Shown: positions 43,789-55,731 of the stretch, piece after piece
Layout of the letters: every line of letters starts with the position of its first letter
Position numbering within the stretch: position 1 is the stretch's first letter
Origin: Stutzerimonas stutzeri
GTDB taxonomy: Bacteria > Pseudomonadota > Gammaproteobacteria > Pseudomonadales > Pseudomonadaceae
DNA: 64,000 nucleotides
NCBI RefSeq assembly: GCF_024451105.1
Contig: NZ_JANGEY010000005.1
Span: forward strand, 1-64,000
Direction of reading: 5' to 3'
Translations under genes and position numbers: made by a program
Notes under the pieces: model-generated
Databases searched by the model: none
Told to the model about the DNA's origin: nothing
The model's input: only the letters and a program-made list of their open reading frames with translations

Positions 43789-45020
43789 AATCCAAGGAAA
43801 CTGCCTCGACGACGGACAGCAGTATCCGCCACGGCGTGAAGCTGCTGATCAGCAGTCGCGACCCGCAGGCGCTGAAGAGTCTGCAGGAGGTCTGCCAGCA
43901 GGTGCCCGGCCTGCAGGTCAGTGCGCGGCTGGTCAGCAACGGCCACTGCGATCCGCTCTACGGCCTCGAGCAGATGCCCGACCTGCTGCTGCTGAAGGTG
44001 AGCGGCATGTGGCACGACGAGCTTGCCGCGATCATGCAGCACCCGGTCGCCGAGCGGCCGGCGCTGCTGGTCTGCGGGGCGCTGGACCAGGCCGAGGGGC
44101 TGCGTCTGGCCATGCAGGCCGGGGCGCGCGATTTCCTCCCCGATCCGCTCGACCAACACGAACTGATCGCCGCACTGCATCGCCTGGTCCAGGAGAAGCG
44201 CGCCACGGGCACCGGCCATGGCCAGTTGCTGGCGGTGATGAACGCCAAGGGCGGCTCGGGGGCGACCCTGGTGGCCTGCAACCTGGCGCAGCAGTTGAGT
44301 CTGCATGCCAGCGTGCTGCTGATCGACCTCGATCTGCAGTTCGGCAGCGTGGCGCACTACCTCGACGTGCAACCCGAACACAGCCACGTGGAGGTGATGC
44401 AGCGCAGCGGCGAGCTGGACAGCCTGGCGCTGCGTGGCTTCTGCGCCCACTACAGCGCCAACCTGCACGTGCTCGGCGGCCGCGCCAGCGAGTTCTGTCT
44501 GCCGCAGGACGTCCTGGCCGAACAGCTGGAAGCCCTCCTGCATCTGGCGCGCACCTCCTACGACTGGGTGGTGGTCGATCTACCGCGACAGATCGACCAC
44601 CTGACCAGCACCGCGCTGGAGAATGCCGACAAGGTGATGGTGGTGCTGCAGCAGAGCATCAGCCACCTCAAGGATGCCGACCGCCTGATGCGCATCCTGC
44701 ACGAGGACATGGGCATCCAGAGCAACCGCCTGGCCGTGCTGGTCAACCGTTACAACAAGAATGCCGCGGTCGGTACCAGGGACATCGAGGAGACCCTGCA
44801 TTGCGCGCCGCCGCTGCTGCTGCCCAACGACTTCAACACGGTCAGCGAAAGCCAGAACGCCGGAGTTCCGCTGGCCATCCATGCACCGCGTGCGCCCATC
44901 ACCCAGGCCATCCGGCAGATCGCCGAGGACCTGCAGGGCCCGGCGGAGGAAATCAGCCAGGGCGGACTGCTCAAGCGGGCAGTGAGCCGCCTGTTCGGGG
45001 GGTACGGTCATGCTCAATGA
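43782..45020 (+). CDS. tadZ: TadZ/CpaE, ParA-like localisation ATPase
   Basis: The 412-residue protein places the Tad machine in the cell. Residues about 18-130 form a receiver-like domain without a canonical phospho-acceptor motif. The ParA-like part begins [21 protein letters not shown] near residue 147; its P-loop reads KGGSGAT, lacking the usual GKT lysine, which is common in Tad[18 protein letters not shown] and [12 protein letters not shown] complete the site. The gene overlaps tadA by 11 bases. Confidence 0.92.
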   Translation: MLKSKETASTTDSSIRHGVKLLISSRDPQALKSLQEVCQQVPGLQVSARLVSNGHCDPLYGLEQMPDLLLLKVSGMWHDELAAIMQHPVAERPALLVCGALDQAEGLRLAMQAGARDFLPDPLDQHELIAALHRLVQEKRATGTGHGQLLAVMNAKGGSGATLVACNLAQQLSLHASVLLIDLDLQFGSVAHYLDVQPEHSHVEVMQRSGELDSLALRGFCAHYSANLHVLGGRASEFCLPQDVLAEQLEALLHLARTSYDWVVVDLPRQIDHLTSTALENADKVMVVLQQSISHLKDADRLMRILHEDMGIQSNRLAVLVNRYNKNAAVGTRDIEETLHCAPPLLLPNDFNTVSESQNAGVPLAIHAPRAPITQAIRQIAEDLQGPAEEISQGGLLKRAVSRLFGGYGHAQ

Positions 45021-46446
45021 ATTGCGCAATCGCCTGCGCCAGGCTCCGTCCAAGGGGGCGACGGCGCCTGCCGCCTCCGGCGAAGCCGGCAGCGTGGAAG
45101 GGCCGCATCTGGCCTGGGAAGAGGTCGCGCCGGTGGAGAACTACAGCACGCGCACCCAGCTCAACCCGCTGGAGGCCGAATGGCGCGAGCGGATCTACAC
45201 GCAACTGCTCAAGGTGATGGACCTGTCGCTGCTGGACAGCCTGGAGCCGGCCGAGGCGACCCGGCAGATCCGCGAGATCTGCCAGCGTCTGCTCGACGAG
45301 CACTCGGCGCCGGTCAGTGCTGCCAGTCGGCAATTGATCATCAAGCAGATCTCCGACGAGGTGCTCGGTCTCGGTCCGCTGGAGCCGCTGCTGGCCGACG
45401 GCACGGTGTCCGACATCCTGGTCAACGGCGCCAAGTCGGTGTACGTCGAGCGGTTCGGCAAGCTGCAGAAGAGCGACGTGTGCTTCCGCGACGACGCCCA
45501 CCTGCTCAATATCATCGACCGCATCGTGTCCTCGCTGGGGCGGCGCATCGACGAGTCCTCGCCGCTGGTGGATGCGCGCCTCAAGGACGGCTCGCGGGTC
45601 AATGCGATCATTCCGCCGCTGGCCATCGACGGGCCGAGCATGTCGATCCGCCGCTTCGCGGTCGATCTGCTCAATACCGAGAGCCTGATCCAGCGTGGCA
45701 CCCTGACCCCGTCCATCGCCCTGGTGCTCAAGGCCATCGTGCGGGGGCGTCTGAACGTGCTGGTCTCCGGAGGCACCGGCACCGGCAAGACCACCATGCT
45801 CAACGTGCTGTCCAGCTTCATTCCGCACAACGAGCGCATCGTCACCATCGAGGACTCGGCCGAGCTGCAGCTGCAGCAGCCCCACGTGGTGCGCCTGGAA
45901 ACCCGTCCGCCGAACATCGAGGGCCGCGGCGAGGTGAACCAGCGCGAGCTGGTGCGCAACAGCCTGCGCATGCGTCCCGACCGTATCGTCATCGGCGAGG
46001 TGCGCGGTTCCGAGGCGCTGGACATGCTGGCGGCGATGAATACCGGCCACGACGGTTCGCTGACCACCATCCACGCCAACACCCCGCGCGATGCGCTGGG
46101 GCGCATCGAGAACATGGTGGCCATGACCGGGGCGACCTTCCCGATCAAGGCGCTGCGCCAGCAGATCGCCTCGGCCATCGACGTGGTGGTGCAGCTGGAG
46201 CGCCAGGAAGACGGCAAGCGTCGGCTGGTCAGCGTGCAGGAGATCAACGGCATGGAGGGCGAGATCATCACCATGACCGAGATCTTCGCCTTCGAGCGGC
46301 GCGGCATCGGCGAGCACGGCGAGGTTCTCGGCGACTACAAGCCCACCGGCATGGTGCCGGCGTTCCGCGACGTGCTGGCCAAGCGCGGCATCGAGCTGCC
46401 GCTCAACCTGTTCCGCCCCGAATGGATGGAGGGCCAGACGTCATGA
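45010..46446 (+). CDS. tadA: Tad pilus assembly ATPase TadA/CpaF
   Basis: The 478-residue ATPase powers pilus assembly. Walker A is [12 protein letters not shown] near residue 254. The secretion-ATPase landmarks follow: [10 protein letters not shown] (Asp box), [21 protein letters not shown] (Walker B region) and [19 protein letters not shown] (His box). An N-terminal domain precedes the catalytic core. It overlaps tadB by 4 bases (ATGA). Confidence 0.96.
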   Translation: MLNELRNRLRQAPSKGATAPAASGEAGSVEGPHLAWEEVAPVENYSTRTQLNPLEAEWRERIYTQLLKVMDLSLLDSLEPAEATRQIREICQRLLDEHSAPVSAASRQLIIKQISDEVLGLGPLEPLLADGTVSDILVNGAKSVYVERFGKLQKSDVCFRDDAHLLNIIDRIVSSLGRRIDESSPLVDARLKDGSRVNAIIPPLAIDGPSMSIRRFAVDLLNTESLIQRGTLTPSIALVLKAIVRGRLNVLVSGGTGTGKTTMLNVLSSFIPHNERIVTIEDSAELQLQQPHVVRLETRPPNIEGRGEVNQRELVRNSLRMRPDRIVIGEVRGSEALDMLAAMNTGHDGSLTTIHANTPRDALGRIENMVAMTGATFPIKALRQQIASAIDVVVQLERQEDGKRRLVSVQEINGMEGEIITMTEIFAFERRGIGEHGEVLGDYKPTGMVPAFRDVLAKRGIELPLNLFRPEWMEGQTS

Positions 46447-47429
46447 GCCAGATCCCCACCGAGTTCATCCTGATCTTCCTCGGCATGGTGTTCCTTTCGG
46501 TCTTCCTGCTGGCCCAGGGGACGGTGGTGCCGGTGTTCGGCGAGGCCGGCAAGGTCCGCAAGCGCATCCGCGAGCGGCTGCATACCCTGGAGCGCGCCAA
46601 CGACCTGCCGAACATGCAGGTGGTGCTGCGCCAGAAGTATCTGAAGCGCCTGTCGCCGCTGGAGGCCGCGCTGGAGCAGTTGCCCGGCATGGAGAAGCTC
46701 GGCGAGATGGTCGAGCAGGCCGGGCACGAGTTCCGCGCCTACCGGGTGGTACTGCTCGGCCTGGCGTTGGCCGTGGGCGGGGCGATCCTGGTCTGGCTGT
46801 GGTTCCCGCTCTGGTGGGTGGCGCTGTTGGTCGGTGCCGCGCTGTTCTGGGTGCCGATCATGAAGATCTCCAGCGATCGGGCCCGGCGTTTCGCCGAGTT
46901 CGAGGAGCAGTTGCCCGACGCCCTGGACTCCATGGTCCGTGCGCTCAAGGCCGGCCATCCGTTCAACGAGACGCTGCGCCTGGTGGCCGAGGAGCAGAAG
47001 GGCGTGGTGGCCCACGAGTTCGGTCTGACCTTCGCCGACATCAACTATGGCAACGACGTGCGCCGCGCCATGCTCGGTCTGCTCGAGCGCATGCCGAGCA
47101 TGACGGTGATGATGCTGGTGACCTCGATCCTGCTGCACCGCGAAACGGGCGGCAACCTGACCGAGATCCTCGAGCGCCTCAGTTCGCTGATCCGTGGGCG
47201 CTTCCGTTTCCAGCGCAAGGTCAAGACCCTGTCGGCGGAGGGACGCATGTCCGCCTGGATCCTGGTGGCCATTCCTTTCGTGCTGAGCATCGGGTTGATG
47301 CTCACCTCGCCAGAATACCTGCCGCTGCTGCTCAAGGAGCCGGTCGGTCACAAGCTGGTGATGGGGTCCTTCTTCGCCATGCTGCTGGGGATTTTCTGGA
47401 TCAGAAAGATCATTCGCATCCAGGTCTGA
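46443..47429 (+). CDS. tadB: Tad inner-membrane platform protein TadB
   Basis: The 328-residue protein has an N-terminal span, a central pair of spans, a T2SSF cytoplasmic domain ([22 protein letters not shown] near residue 153), [17 protein letters not shown] near residue 233, and C-terminal spans. It pairs with TadC to form the inner-membrane platform on which TadA acts. Confidence 0.94.
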   Translation: MSQIPTEFILIFLGMVFLSVFLLAQGTVVPVFGEAGKVRKRIRERLHTLERANDLPNMQVVLRQKYLKRLSPLEAALEQLPGMEKLGEMVEQAGHEFRAYRVVLLGLALAVGGAILVWLWFPLWWVALLVGAALFWVPIMKISSDRARRFAEFEEQLPDALDSMVRALKAGHPFNETLRLVAEEQKGVVAHEFGLTFADINYGNDVRRAMLGLLERMPSMTVMMLVTSILLHRETGGNLTEILERLSSLIRGRFRFQRKVKTLSAEGRMSAWILVAIPFVLSIGLMLTSPEYLPLLLKEPVGHKLVMGSFFAMLLGIFWIRKIIRIQV

Positions 47430-47460
47430 GGCCTGGGCGCTTCCTTGGGAGGGACTGCAA

Positions 47461-48420
47461 ATGGATTACCTGTTGAGTCTGCTCAATAGTGCGGTCGGCA
47501 ACGAGGATCTGGCGCGCCTGCTGTTCGTCGGCTCCATCGGCCTGAGCGTGGTGCTGCTGGTGGCGACGCTCGCCATGCTGGTGGTCGGTCTTCAGGACCC
47601 CGTGCAGCGGCGCCTGAACATGCTCAAGTCCGCCAGCCCATCGGCGGTGCACGGAGGGCCGGGCAACCTGCAACTGATGCTGGCCCAGATGGGCGAGCGT
47701 TTTGCCGGCGATGTCGACTGGCAGAACTCGCCGACCCGTAGCCTGCTGATGCATGCCGGTTTCCGTCACCCGTCCGCCGCCCAGGTCTACTGGGCCACGC
47801 GCCTGCTGCTGGCGCTGGTGCTGGGGGGGATCGCGGTGCTGTTCCTGCCGTTTCTCAAGCTGTCGCTGCTACAGGCCGCGCTGCTCGTATGTTTTGCCGT
47901 CGGGGCCGGCTGGCTGATCCCCGGCATCTATGTCGAGCGGCGCAAGGAGGCGCGGATGCGCTCGTTGCGTGCGGCCTTTCCCGACGCCCTGGACCTGCTG
48001 GTGGTCTGCGTCGAGTCCGGTCTGGCGCTGCCGCAGTCCATCGAGCGGGTGGCTCAGGAGATGGCGGTGAGCCATTCCGACCTGGCCGAAGAGCTGGCAC
48101 TGGTCAACGCGGAGATCCGTGCCGGCATCTCCAGCACCGAGGCGCTGCGTCACTTGGCCGAGCGTACCGGACTGGAGGACGTGAACGGTCTGGTCAGCCT
48201 GCTGGCGCAGAGCATCCGTTTCGGCACCAGCGTGGCCGACACCCTGCGCATCTACGCCGAAGAGTTCCGCGACCGCCGAACCCAGGCTGCCGAGGAGCAG
48301 GCCGCCAAGCTCGGCACCAAGCTGGTCTTTCCACTAATCTTCTGCCTGTGGCCGAGCTTTTTCCTGGTCGTCATCGGGCCGGTGATCGTCGGCGTTCTCA
48401 AGGCCTTCGGGAGATTGTGA
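47461..48420 (+). CDS. tadC: Tad inner-membrane platform protein TadC
   Basis: The 319-residue protein has the same plan as TadB with the T2SSF domain at about residues 165-290 (FPDALDLLVVCVESGLALPQSIERVAQEM) and a final hydrophobic segment. KLGTKLVFPLIFCLWPSFFLVV near the end is typical of TadC. It lies 31 bases after tadB. Confidence 0.94.
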   Translation: MDYLLSLLNSAVGNEDLARLLFVGSIGLSVVLLVATLAMLVVGLQDPVQRRLNMLKSASPSAVHGGPGNLQLMLAQMGERFAGDVDWQNSPTRSLLMHAGFRHPSAAQVYWATRLLLALVLGGIAVLFLPFLKLSLLQAALLVCFAVGAGWLIPGIYVERRKEARMRSLRAAFPDALDLLVVCVESGLALPQSIERVAQEMAVSHSDLAEELALVNAEIRAGISSTEALRHLAERTGLEDVNGLVSLLAQSIRFGTSVADTLRIYAEEFRDRRTQAAEEQAAKLGTKLVFPLIFCLWPSFFLVVIGPVIVGVLKAFGRL

Positions 48421-48421
48421 C

Positions 48422-49495
48422 ATGCGCAGGATCGCACTTCTGGCAGCCGCTGCTGCCGTTCTGGCGGGTTGCCAGAGCACGGGGGAGAGGGTCGGGGCGA
48501 GCAGCAACAGCGGTCTCTATGACGGCGGGCGCGCGGTGCTTTACAAGGTGCAGAAGGGCGCGGACACGCCCGAGCAGGCCATGCGCATGGCCGCCGCGGC
48601 CTATCGGGCGGGCGATACGGATCAGGCGTTGTTCCAGTTCCTGCGCGCCAACGAGCTGGATCCCAAGCGGCTGGATGCGCTGGTGTGGGTGGCGCGCATC
48701 CACCGCGAGCGAGGCAATCGGCAACTGGCCGAGCTGGCCTTGCGCAACGTGCTCGCCGAGCAGCCCGCGCATCTCGAGGCCCTGGCGGAGCTGGGCACGC
48801 TGCAGATCGCCATGCGCCGCTATCCGGATGCGACGCAGAGCCTGGAGAAGGCGCTGCAGGTCGATCAGCAGCGCCTCGGCGGCGAGTCGCTCGGTGCGAG
48901 CGCACCGAGGGTGGACGAGAAGTCGCCGCTGCGCGTCTACAACGGTCTGGGGGTGCTGGCCGACCTGCGCAACGACTTCGCGCAGGCGCAGCTGTACTAC
49001 CGCCTGGCGGCGCAGATCGAGCCCCGCTCGGCGATGGTGGCCAACAGCCTTGGCTATTCGCGCTATCTGGCCGGCGACTGGGAGGGGGCGCGTCAGGCCT
49101 ATCTGCAGGCGCTCGGCCACGATGGCGGCTACAAGCCGGCCTGGCGCAACTACGGCATGCTGCTGGCGCGCATGGGGCGCTACGAGGAGGCCCTGTCGGC
49201 CTTCGAGCAGGTCGAGCCGCGCGCCGAGGCCAGCAACGATGTGGGCTACATCTGCCTGATCGAGGGCAAGCTGGACGAGGCCGAGCGATTCTTCCGCAGT
49301 GCCATCGACCAGTCGCCGTCCTACTACGAGGTGGCCTGGCAGAATCTCAAGCGGGTCCAGCAGATCCGCCGCATCCGCCACGAGGGGGGCAGTGCCGAGG
49401 AGCTGGGACTGCGCCACATGCCGCCACGGGCGCCGGCAGCCCCGGTGGTGTCCAGCGTCGGCCTGCCGACCCCGCGGCAGTTCGAGGCGCCCTGA
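48422..49495 (+). CDS. tadD: TPR lipoprotein TadD
   Basis: The 357-residue protein has a lipoprotein signal ending VLAGC (Cys16) and several TPR-like repeats (for example YNGLGVLADLRNDFAQAQLYYRLA and SLGYSRYLAGDWEGARQAY). TadD may act as a pilotin or assembly factor for the secretin. It is the last gene of the locus and is followed by a strong palindrome. Confidence 0.9.
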   Translation: MRRIALLAAAAAVLAGCQSTGERVGASSNSGLYDGGRAVLYKVQKGADTPEQAMRMAAAAYRAGDTDQALFQFLRANELDPKRLDALVWVARIHRERGNRQLAELALRNVLAEQPAHLEALAELGTLQIAMRRYPDATQSLEKALQVDQQRLGGESLGASAPRVDEKSPLRVYNGLGVLADLRNDFAQAQLYYRLAAQIEPRSAMVANSLGYSRYLAGDWEGARQAYLQALGHDGGYKPAWRNYGMLLARMGRYEEALSAFEQVEPRAEASNDVGYICLIEGKLDEAERFFRSAIDQSPSYYEVAWQNLKRVQQIRRIRHEGGSAEELGLRHMPPRAPAAPVVSSVGLPTPRQFEAP

Positions 49496-49568
49496 GGCGC
49501 TTGCCGCTATGGTGGCAGGCCGGGCCTGCCGCGTATCGGCGCCGGAGGGGCTGCCCTCCTCCAGTCGT

Positions 49569-49623
49569 AGAAGCCCGCTTGCTGGCGATCCTCCCGCGAA
49601 GGATCGCCAGCAAGCGGGCTTCT
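49569..49623. repeat. perfect 24-bp palindrome between tadD and the AraC gene
   Basis: AGAAGCCCGCTTGCTGGCG continuing to ATCCT (49569-49592) is matched exactly by its complement at 49600-49623 with a 7-base loop. It is preceded by GT, giving the GTAGAAGCCCGC start seen in many Pseudomonas REP-like elements. It could terminate both tadD and the convergent regulator gene. Confidence 0.75.
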
Positions 49624-49666
49624 GCCTTTCTGCCGGTCCATGTCGCCCGTGGCGAAGCCATCCTGG

Positions 49667-50524
49667 CTAGAGTGCAAGCTCCGTCGTCAATCCGTCCAGA
49701 TTGGGGAGCGGCGGCAGCTCTTCCGTCTGCCGCTGGGCCTGCCGGCAGGTGCTCGGGCTGTGGCCGAAATGCTGACGGAAGGCGCGGGCGAAGTAGGAAG
49801 GGTCCTTGAAGCCGACCATGTAGGCGACGCTGGAGATCGGGATGTTGCTGTTGATCAGCAGCTCCTCGGCCGCCTGCATGCGCTTGCGCACCACGTACTC
49901 CTGGAAGCCGATGCCGCAGCTCTGCTTGAACAGGCGGCTGAAGCGCACCACCGACATGCCGCACAGCTCGGCCATCTCGCGTTCCTCGATGCGTTCGCGG
50001 AAGTGGCCGTCGATGTGCGCCAGGGCCGCATAGAGTGGCTGCTGGGCGTGCTGCCCGCGATTCAGGCGTACGCACTCGGGCAACTGCTCGACCCGTGCGG
50101 GGCGCTGGCGATGGTTGCTGCCCGACGGGCGTTGGCGCAGGTCGTGCAGCTCGCGCAGGGACTTGAGGTAGCGCAGGCGCTCGGCGCTGGACAGCGGCAC
50201 CACCAGGTATTCCCAGACGCCGGAGCGGAATGCCCAGACCGCCAGCTCCTCGGAGTGCTGCATGGTGAGCATGGTGATGGGCACGGAGGGGAGCCGTCGC
50301 TTGACCTCCAGCAACAGGTTCAGGCCGCCGCTGTCCGGACGGTCGAAATGCAGGCAGAGCATGTCCGGCAGCGGCTTGTCCTCCGGGCCCGGCAGGTTGT
50401 CGAGCCCGTAGGCCAGCGTCACCTGGCACTGGGGGACGAACTGCTGGATGCACTGTTCGGCGGACTGGGAGCTGGTCAGATCGAACCAGAGCAGACGGGG
50501 TCTGCAGGCGGCCTTGGTACTCAT
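49667..50524 (-). CDS. AraC-family regulator with degenerate receiver domain
   Basis: The 285-residue protein joins a receiver-like N-terminal domain (about residues 10-115) to an AraC DNA-binding domain (about residues 165-265: two helix-turn-helix units, MAELCGMSVVRFSRLFKQ and ISSVAYMVGFKDPSYFARAF). In the receiver, the strand that should carry the phospho-acceptor reads LCLHFDRP, with His at the expected Asp position. It probably does not work as a normal phosphorelay target. Its location next to the tad locus makes it a candidate regulator of the pilus genes. A hairpin sequence lies just before its start. Confidence 0.85.
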   Translation of the reverse strand: MSTKAACRPRLLWFDLTSSQSAEQCIQQFVPQCQVTLAYGLDNLPGPEDKPLPDMLCLHFDRPDSGGLNLLLEVKRRLPSVPITMLTMQHSEELAVWAFRSGVWEYLVVPLSSAERLRYLKSLRELHDLRQRPSGSNHRQRPARVEQLPECVRLNRGQHAQQPLYAALAHIDGHFRERIEEREMAELCGMSVVRFSRLFKQSCGIGFQEYVVRKRMQAAEELLINSNIPISSVAYMVGFKDPSYFARAFRQHFGHSPSTCRQAQRQTEELPPLPNLDGLTTELAL

Positions 50525-50541
50525 TCCTGTGACTACTCGGC

Positions 50542-50565
50542 TAACTTGCTTTTCATAGCAAGTTA
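50542..50565 (-). promoter_or_regulatory. inverted repeat upstream of the AraC-type gene
   Basis: TAACTTGCT and AGCAAGTTA form a perfect 9-bp dyad around TTTCAT, 18 bases before the ATG of the regulator. It could be an autoregulatory operator. A partial TAACTT match occurs at 36524-36529 before flp. Confidence 0.5.
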
Positions 50566-50648
50566 AGATCAGTCGGGAGCGGGAGATGAGATCGAATCGA
50601 AGTAGATTCCGGCTTTTCCGTCACTCGTTCAGCATAAGTCGGCAGATA

Positions 50649-50679
50649 CGAAGAAGCCGGCGCGAGGCCGGCTTCTTCG
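50649..50679 (-). terminator. rho-independent terminator of gdhA
   Basis: CGAAGAAGCCGG and CCGGCTTCTTCG form a 12-bp stem with a 7-base loop, 31 bases beyond the gdhA stop codon on the minus strand. Confidence 0.78.
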
Positions 50680-50709
50680 GAGGGTGCCTGAGAGAGGCGA
50701 GTCTGCGAA

Positions 50710-53732
<3,023 letters not shown>

Positions 53733-53734
53733 GG

Positions 53735-55357
53735 TCAGCTCGCGGTCTTCGGATGGGCAAAGGTGATTCGGAAGCAGGCGCCGCCGTCGCGGGGCACGAA
53801 ATCGAGGCGCGCGCGGTTGCTCTCGCACAGTTCGCGGGAGATGTACAGGCCGAGCCCGGTGCCCTTGCTTTCGGTGCTGAAGAACGGCTCGAACAGGTTG
53901 CCGCGCTGCTCGGGCGGAATGCCGTCGCCGTCGTCGAGCACTTCCAGCACCGGCAGGCGGGTGCTGCCGTCGCGGAACAGGTTCAGCCAGACCTGGCCCT
54001 TGCCGTGCTTGCGGGCGCTGTGACGCAGGCCGTTCTGCACCAGGTTGGTGAGGATCTGGGTCAGCTGCTGCGGGTCCATGCGCGTCTGGATCGAGCCGGC
54101 GACGCACTCGAGGTGCAGGGTGGCGTCGTCGCGCAGGCTTTCGCGCAGTTCGCCGGCGAAGCGGTGCAGCCAGTAGCGCAGGTCGAGCAGTTGCGGTTCG
54201 GCCTGGCGGCGCCGCGACAGCTGCAGGACGTTCTCGATCACCAGGTTCATGCGCCGCGAGTGGTCGAGGATGATCTGGGTCAGCCGGCGGTCCGGCGGGC
54301 TGAGGTCCTCGGCCTCCTGCAGCAGCTGGGCGGCGTGGCTGATGGCGCCGAGCGGGTTGCGGATCTCGTGGGCGATGCCGGCGCTCAGGCGGCCGAGCGC
54401 GGCCAGCTTGAGCTGCTGCGCCTGCTGGGCGATGTGCGAGACGTCCTCGAGGAAGATCAGCAGGTTGCGCTCGCCCTTGCGCTGCAGGGGGACGAAGCTC
54501 GGCTGCAGCATCGGGCCCTCGGCGAAGGCTTGCAGGGGCTGGGGGCGCAGTGCCGGGTTCTCCCGCCATTCGTGCAGGCGCTCGAGCAGCGCCGGGCAGT
54601 GTTCGTCCAGGCGCTGGGTGACCAGCTGGCGCTGGCCGAGCAGGCTCAGGCTGCTGGGGTTGGCCAGCAGCACGCGCTGCTGCGGGTCGAGCACCAGGAT
54701 GCCGGTGCGCATGCGCTGCAGGATCAGCGCGTTGAGCGCCTGCAGGTCGGCGACGTCGGCGGCATGGCGGCGTGCCAGGGTCTCGCTCTGCTGCAGGCGG
54801 CGGCCGAGGGCCTGGATGATCAGCGCGGCGGCGAAGCACAGCGCGCCGAGGGCGCCGGCCTGCACGTAGTGGCCGGCGTCCGCCGGCCGGCTCAGGCTGA
54901 GATAGAAGGTCAGGTAGATCAGCCCGCAGCTGGCCAGCGCGGCGATGACCAGGCCCAGGCGTCCGCGCAGGATGCTGTTGGCGATCGCCACCGAGATCAC
55001 CAGCAGCGGCGCCAGGCCGCTGGAGATGCCGCCGCCGGCATAGAACAGGGTGCTCAGCAGGGTGACGTCGAACAGCGCCAGGGCGAACAGGCTCAGCGGG
55101 CGGTTGGCCTGCTGCAGCAGCACGCCGAGCACCAGGTTGATCGCCAGGTAGGCCCAGCTGCCGAGGCGCAGCAGGGTGGCGTCGGCCATGTTGTTCAGCA
55201 GTTCGCGGTGCATGTCGCTGGTGACCAGCAGCACCAGGGCCAGGCCGACGCTCAGGCGATAGAGGTGGTACAGGCGCAGGATGCGTTGGCCCTGCTCGGC
55301 GCCCGGTGCCCAGAACTCAGCGGGATTCAGGGGGAGTGTCCTGTTCGAGGTGGGCAC
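53735..55357 (-). CDS. pilS: sensor histidine kinase PilS
   Basis: PilS is the membrane partner of PilR and in P. aeruginosa senses pilin levels. The 540-residue protein has about six N-terminal membrane spans, a PAS-like region (about residues 205-300), the phospho-acceptor His in IAHEIRNPLGAISHAA near residue 329, and the N, G1 and G2 ATP-binding boxes (LVQNGLRHSA, DDGDGIP, GTGLGLYIS). Its start overlaps the small zinc-ribbon gene by 41 bases. Confidence 0.95.
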   Translation of the reverse strand: MPTSNRTLPLNPAEFWAPGAEQGQRILRLYHLYRLSVGLALVLLVTSDMHRELLNNMADATLLRLGSWAYLAINLVLGVLLQQANRPLSLFALALFDVTLLSTLFYAGGGISSGLAPLLVISVAIANSILRGRLGLVIAALASCGLIYLTFYLSLSRPADAGHYVQAGALGALCFAAALIIQALGRRLQQSETLARRHAADVADLQALNALILQRMRTGILVLDPQQRVLLANPSSLSLLGQRQLVTQRLDEHCPALLERLHEWRENPALRPQPLQAFAEGPMLQPSFVPLQRKGERNLLIFLEDVSHIAQQAQQLKLAALGRLSAGIAHEIRNPLGAISHAAQLLQEAEDLSPPDRRLTQIILDHSRRMNLVIENVLQLSRRRQAEPQLLDLRYWLHRFAGELRESLRDDATLHLECVAGSIQTRMDPQQLTQILTNLVQNGLRHSARKHGKGQVWLNLFRDGSTRLPVLEVLDDGDGIPPEQRGNLFEPFFSTESKGTGLGLYISRELCESNRARLDFVPRDGGACFRITFAHPKTAS

Positions 55358-55547
55358 GGCTGCAGTACCAGCGGTCGTCGTGGGCGAGAGCCTCGGCCTG
55401 CGGGACGTGCACGCCGCAACGGGCGCAGCGCACCATCGGCTGGGCCTCGGGGGGGGCGGGCGGGCGCGGGCGCTGCGGCCGGGTGAAGCGTTGCCACAGC
55501 CACCAGGCGAGGGCGAGCAGGGCGATCAGGATCAGTAGGCGAGCCAT
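55317..55547 (-). CDS. small membrane-anchored zinc-ribbon protein (PP0621 type)
   Basis: The 76-residue protein has one N-terminal membrane helix (LLILIALLALAWWLW), a Pro/Arg linker, and a CxxC...CxxxH set (VRCARCGVHVP and WYCSRAHLE) that could bind zinc. It matches the small family often placed just before pilS in Pseudomonas. The 41-base overlap with pilS suggests translational coupling. Function unknown. Confidence 0.82.
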   Translation of the reverse strand: MARLLILIALLALAWWLWQRFTRPQRPRPPAPPEAQPMVRCARCGVHVPQAEALAHDDRWYCSRAHLEQDTPPESR

Positions 55548-55731
55548 AATGCTCTCGTCGGCAATCGGGAACGGCCGCCAGTGTAGCGTCGCCGACGGAG
55601 CGAGCCCAGCACCGCCCGCCGCGTCTGTGCGTTGTGTCGGCTGCGGCCGTTGCGGGACAATGCCGGCCTTGCCGCAGGCGCCGCGTCTTTCGCGAGGGTG
55701 CGCGTCTGCCCCCCTTCAGATGGAGAGCAGC

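Noticed and set aside
36440-49660. tad locus as an integrated mobile island
   Set aside because: No integrase, transposase, tRNA boundary or direct repeat at its edges was found. Only a base-composition drop in the first two genes was noted.
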